Positions 61,073 through 64,000 of a stretch of DNA of 64,000 bases are shown in pieces. Under the pieces are notes generated by a model. The model searched no databases. It saw only the letters and a list, made by a program, of their open reading frames with translations, and was not told the origin of the DNA. This stretch comes from Neorhizobium huautlense (GTDB lineage: Bacteria > Pseudomonadota > Alphaproteobacteria > Rhizobiales > Rhizobiaceae), in the NCBI RefSeq assembly GCF_002968575.1, contig NZ_PVBM01000004.1, forward strand, positions 62,001-126,000, in the 5' to 3' direction. The position numbers were made by a program, and so were the translations under genes. Position 1 is the first letter of the stretch. Each line of letters opens with the position of its first letter.

Positions 61073-61951
61073 TTAAAGGTCCTTTCGAAGTCTGGGATCG
61101 AGCATGTCTCTGAGGCCATCGCCCACCATCTGCAGCGACAGCACGCACAGGATGATGGCGAGGCCCGGGAAATAGGTCATCCAGTCGGCTTGGCCGATAT
61201 ATTGGCGACCGGCGGAAATCATCGTTCCCCAGGTGGGGATTTCGGGACTGACGCCGAGGCCGAGGAAGGAAAGGCCCGCCTCGGCAAGCATGGCGCTGGC
61301 GAACAGGAAGGTTCCCTGAACCAGGATCGGCGACACCAGATTGCGCAGCACATGCCGTGTCATGATGTGGAAGGTCGAAATCCCGAGCGCCTTGGCTGCT
61401 TCCACATAGGGCAGTTCGCGTATGACCAATGTCGAGGCGCGGACGACGCGGGCGAGACGCGGGGCGTAGACGATGGCAAGCGCGAGAATGACCGTCACCA
61501 GCGATGGGCCAAGGGCTGCCACGAGTGCAATCGCCAGCAAGATGTCCGGAAAGGCCATCATCGCGTCGATCAGCCGCGCGATCGGCGTGTCGAGTTTCTG
61601 GAAGAAACCGGCAAGCAGACCGAGCGTCACCCCGATCGCCGCGGAAAGCACGACGACGGCAAATCCAACCAAGAGCGATAGCCGCCCCGCATGAATGGTG
61701 CGCGAAAAGATATCGCGACCGAACTCGTCGGTGCCGAACCAGTAGAGCTCGCCCGGCGGCTTCAGGCGGTTGACGATCGAAAGCTTGGAGGGCGAAAAGG
61801 GCGCAACCCAGGGCGCAAGAACCGCAAGCAGAACGAAGACCGTCAGCACAACAAGGCCGATGGCGACCGTCCTGCGCTTCAGCAAGCGGCGAAGAAACCG
61901 TGACTTTTCGCCGAGGGCCGGCGCCGAATTGGTGGTTGCGACATCGGCCAT
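61073..61951 (-). CDS. oligopeptide-type ABC transporter, permease C
   Basis: A 292-residue DppC/OppC-type permease with about six membrane segments. Markers are YWFGTDEFGRDIFSRTIHAGR and the EAA loop VEAAKALGISTFHIMTRHVLRN. Its ATG overlaps the dppB-like stop by one base (TGATG). It needs the fused ATPase at 55-57 kb. Confidence 0.94.
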   Translation of the reverse strand: MADVATTNSAPALGEKSRFLRRLLKRRTVAIGLVVLTVFVLLAVLAPWVAPFSPSKLSIVNRLKPPGELYWFGTDEFGRDIFSRTIHAGRLSLLVGFAVVVLSAAIGVTLGLLAGFFQKLDTPIARLIDAMMAFPDILLAIALVAALGPSLVTVILALAIVYAPRLARVVRASTLVIRELPYVEAAKALGISTFHIMTRHVLRNLVSPILVQGTFLFASAMLAEAGLSFLGLGVSPEIPTWGTMISAGRQYIGQADWMTYFPGLAIILCVLSLQMVGDGLRDMLDPRLRKDL

Positions 61952-62892
61952 CAGTAGCGCACCCTCGGATCGATCAGAAGATAGAGCATATCGATTGTAA
62001 AATTGATGAGGACATAAAGGCCGGCGATGACGAGCAATGCCCCCTGGATGACGGGGTAGTCGCGGCGAAGCACGGCGGATACGACAAGGTTGCCGACACC
62101 CGGCAGCCCGAACACGGTTTCCGTCACTACCGCGCCGGAAATCAGCACGGCCGCCGTCAATCCGATGACGGTCAGGATCGGAATGAGCGCGTTTTTCAGC
62201 GCGTGCTTCAGCACCACACGCCGCTCCGACAGGCCTTTGGCACGGGCAGTACGGACATAGTCGTCACTGAAGACGTCGAGCATGGAAGCGCGGGTGAACC
62301 GCAGGATCAGCGCCGAGGAAACCACGCCCAGCGCCAGGGCCGGTAACGTCAGATGGTACATCCTCTCCAGGAAACCCGCGCCCGGACCGCCATATCCGGA
62401 GACCGGAAAGATATTCAGCCTGACGGCAAAGAACTGCATGAGGATGAGCCCCAGCCAGAAGCTCGGAATGCTGGCGGCCAGCATCGCCACGGTAGTGGCC
62501 GCCTGATCCACGAAAGAGCCGCGCCGATAGGCGGCATAGATGCCGACGGGCAGAGCGATGACGCTCGCGATCGCCAGCGAGAAGATCGTCAGGAAGAAAG
62601 TCGGTTCGGCGCGATCCATGAGCGCGGCGCCAACCGGCATGTTGAGGAATATGGACTGGCCGAGATCACCTTTCAGAAGTTGCCCGACATAAAAGACATA
62701 TTGAACGACGATGGACTGATCGAGGCCGAGCCTTGTCCTCAATTCCGCGATGTCCTGCGGGGTCGCGTCCGGGCCGAGCATCACGGCTGCAGGGTCGCCC
62801 GGCGTAACACGCACGATCACGAAGACGATCGTTACGACCAGGAACATCACGACGATCATGCCGGCCAGGCGCTGTAGGATGTAACGTATCAT
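61951..62892 (-). CDS. oligopeptide-type ABC transporter, permease B
   Basis: A 313-residue DppB/OppB-type permease starting MIRYILQRLAGMIVV, with six membrane segments and the EAA loop YVRTARAKGLSERRVVLKHALKNAL. The ATG at 62892 fits the family start; an upstream extension is non-coding hairpin sequence. Ribosome binding site is weak (GGGAA). Confidence 0.94.
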   Translation of the reverse strand: MIRYILQRLAGMIVVMFLVVTIVFVIVRVTPGDPAAVMLGPDATPQDIAELRTRLGLDQSIVVQYVFYVGQLLKGDLGQSIFLNMPVGAALMDRAEPTFFLTIFSLAIASVIALPVGIYAAYRRGSFVDQAATTVAMLAASIPSFWLGLILMQFFAVRLNIFPVSGYGGPGAGFLERMYHLTLPALALGVVSSALILRFTRASMLDVFSDDYVRTARAKGLSERRVVLKHALKNALIPILTVIGLTAAVLISGAVVTETVFGLPGVGNLVVSAVLRRDYPVIQGALLVIAGLYVLINFTIDMLYLLIDPRVRY

Positions 62893-62930
62893 GGTAAAGG
62901 TTCCCGTGTCCGCAGCAGGACAAGACGAGT

Positions 62931-62961
62931 GGTGGACGCCGGCCTCAGCCTGGCATCCACC
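62931..62961 (-). terminator. attenuator-like hairpin between peptide-binding protein and permease
   Basis: On the minus strand GGTGGATGCC (62961-62952) pairs with GGCGTCCACC (62940-62931), 10 pairs with one G-U, around an 11-base loop. It lies 10 bases after the binding-protein stop and before permease B. No T tract follows, so it may stabilise mRNA ends rather than terminate. Confidence 0.6.
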
Positions 62962-62971
62962 CTCCTCGTGC

Positions 62972-64000
62972 CTACTTCGTGATGGACGCGTTCCAGAAAT
63001 ACGGCCAGGGAGCCGGTTCGACGCCTTCAAGCTTCTTCGACTTCGCCGCTACCGCATTGAAGTCGCCGATTTTGATAAGCGGGAGTTCATCGTAGATCGT
63101 CTTCTGGACATTTGCCCAAAGCTTCACGCGTTTTGCTTCGTCTGCCTCGGAGGTGAAAGCATCGACTGCAGCCTTGCGGGCGGGCGTGTCCCACCAGCCG
63201 GGCGAACTGGTCGAAAGCGCGCCGATCAGGGCCGGTTCCGGCAGGAAAGGGCTGTGGGTAATATAGATGTCCCATAGCTTGGGGTCGGTGCGCCTCTGGG
63301 TCAATGTCGCCCAGTCCACGACCTGCATATCGACCTTGAAGCCGGCCAGCTTCAGATATTCGGCGGCAACCTGCGCCATCTTGTAGTGGAATTCATACTG
63401 GCGGCTCGTCAGGATGCGAAGCGGCTCGCCGTTATAGCCCGCAGCCTTCAGAGCCTTCGCGGCGGCTTCCGGATTGGCAACATTATAGTTGCCCTCGACT
63501 CCCGTTTCGCTATGCCACCCATAGTTGGCGGGATAAAAGGCACCATCCAGGGCATAAAAATCCTTGCTGCCAAAGGCCGCCGCCAGCATGTCCTCCATGC
63601 TGAGAGCTTGAGTGACCGCCTTGCGCAGTTCCAGCTTCGAGGCCAGGCCTTCCTTGGTGTTGAAGACAAACACCGGATAGCCGAACGGCTTGAGCAAAAC
63701 AGGCGCAGACGCGGAAGAGGATTTGATCTTGTCGAAGGATTCCACAGGAATGGAATCGACATAATCGTATTGGCCCGAGACGGCAGCCTCGACGCGCGTG
63801 TTCGGATCGGGCACCGGCACAAAACGGATCTCGTCGAGATATTGGTGGCGGGCGCCGCCATAACCATCGCTCGCGCCAGAGCGAGGCTTGTAGCCGTCGA
63901 AACGGGTAAGCTGGATATACTGATCTGCCTTGCGCTCCTTCAGCATATAAGGACCGGTGCCGACAAACTCCGTCATCGGCTCCCCCTGCTTCTCGGCCGA
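62972..64000 (-). CDS. oligopeptide-type ABC transporter, substrate-binding protein (5' end missing)
   Basis: The last 342 residues of a family 5 (DppA/OppA-type) binding protein; the start lies beyond the right edge. Typical segments are FVGTGPYMLKE, LRKAVTQALSMEDMLAAAFG and the C-terminal WANVQKTIYDELPLIKI. It is first of the dppABC-amidohydrolase-ridA operon. Whether the ligand is a peptide, N-acyl amino acid or other amide is open. Confidence 0.93.
   Translation of the reverse strand, partial: SAEKQGEPMTEFVGTGPYMLKERKADQYIQLTRFDGYKPRSGASDGYGGARHQYLDEIRFVPVPDPNTRVEAAVSGQYDYVDSIPVESFDKIKSSSASAPVLLKPFGYPVFVFNTKEGLASKLELRKAVTQALSMEDMLAAAFGSKDFYALDGAFYPANYGWHSETGVEGNYNVANPEAAAKALKAAGYNGEPLRILTSRQYEFHYKMAQVAAEYLKLAGFKVDMQVVDWATLTQRRTDPKLWDIYITHSPFLPEPALIGALSTSSPGWWDTPARKAAVDAFTSEADEAKRVKLWANVQKTIYDELPLIKIGDFNAVAAKSKKLEGVEPAPWPYFWNASITK

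Noticed and set aside
59822..61681. A 619-codon plus-strand frame opposite the amidohydrolase and permease C
   Set aside because: Shadow of two genes with intact motifs; Arg/His/Asp-rich composition.

Overview
The window looks like a chromosome or chromid segment of an alphaproteobacterium of the Rhizobiaceae (Rhizobium, Agrobacterium or Sinorhizobium type). The evidence is uniformly high-GC coding DNA, a rhizobial-type frcBCA fructose transporter with a ROK regulator, a cdhA-cdhB fused carnitine dehydrogenase, a nap operon, pcaIJF with an IclR regulator, and the TIGR02587/TIGR02588 membrane pair. The genus is not determinable from the sequence alone. I see no rRNA, tRNA, insertion sequence, prophage, CRISPR array or replication origin.

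Layout. 0-4.2 kb: a DUF992 secreted protein, the TIGR02587/TIGR02588 membrane pair with a possible EcfG-type stress promoter, a DUF1194 (VWA-like) protein and a LysR regulator. 4.3-10.9 kb (+): two ATGA-coupled dimethylglycine/sarcosine dehydrogenase-like flavoproteins, a Rieske oxygenase alpha subunit and a GFA protein. 11.6-18.05 kb (-): a five-gene carnitine/gamma-butyrobetaine operon (cdhC, cdhA-cdhB fusion, caiA-like, NDP-forming acyl-CoA synthetase, caiD-like). Together these two blocks could carry carnitine to glycine betaine and on to glycine. 18.4-21.1 kb: copper handling (DUF2946-like, YcnI, CopC-CopD fusion). 21.1-25.5 kb (-): napEDABC with an apparent napF remnant. 25.6-29.1 kb (+): ubiD-like, ric/scdA and nnrS, read divergently from nap across a shared TTGCG-N4-CGCAA dyad. 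29.2-36.4 kb: GlxA- and MarR-type regulators, a Pmp3 peptide, a CHASE4-type histidine kinase with its response regulator, a RES-Xre toxin-antitoxin pair, an S10 peptidase and a VOC protein. 36.5-40.9 kb: pcaIJF, acylphosphatase, pcaR-like and a WGR protein. 41.0-47.1 kb (+): a GntR-controlled uronate/aldonate operon (TRAP transporter, idonate/gulonate-type dehydrogenase, uxuA). 47.1-51.7 kb: frcR and frcBCA. 51.9-52.9 kb: two small uncharacterised genes. 53.0-64 kb: an uncharacterised catabolic locus with a polar amino acid ABC transporter, an oligopeptide-type ABC transporter whose ATPases are fused, a SelA/DgaE-like PLP enzyme, RidA, an amidohydrolase and an IclR regulator. The binding-protein gene at its end runs off the right edge.

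The observations I rate most worth checking are: (1) a UbiD-family decarboxylase apparently wired into the NO/nitrate regulon; (2) strong RNA hairpins at all four junctions between a binding-protein gene and its permease; (3) the PLP-lyase/RidA/amidohydrolase locus; (4) a napF remnant with all cysteines gone but the translational overlap to napD kept; (5) a GNAT enzyme apparently lacking its acetyl-CoA loop. All function calls rest on motif recognition and gene context; no database search was run.
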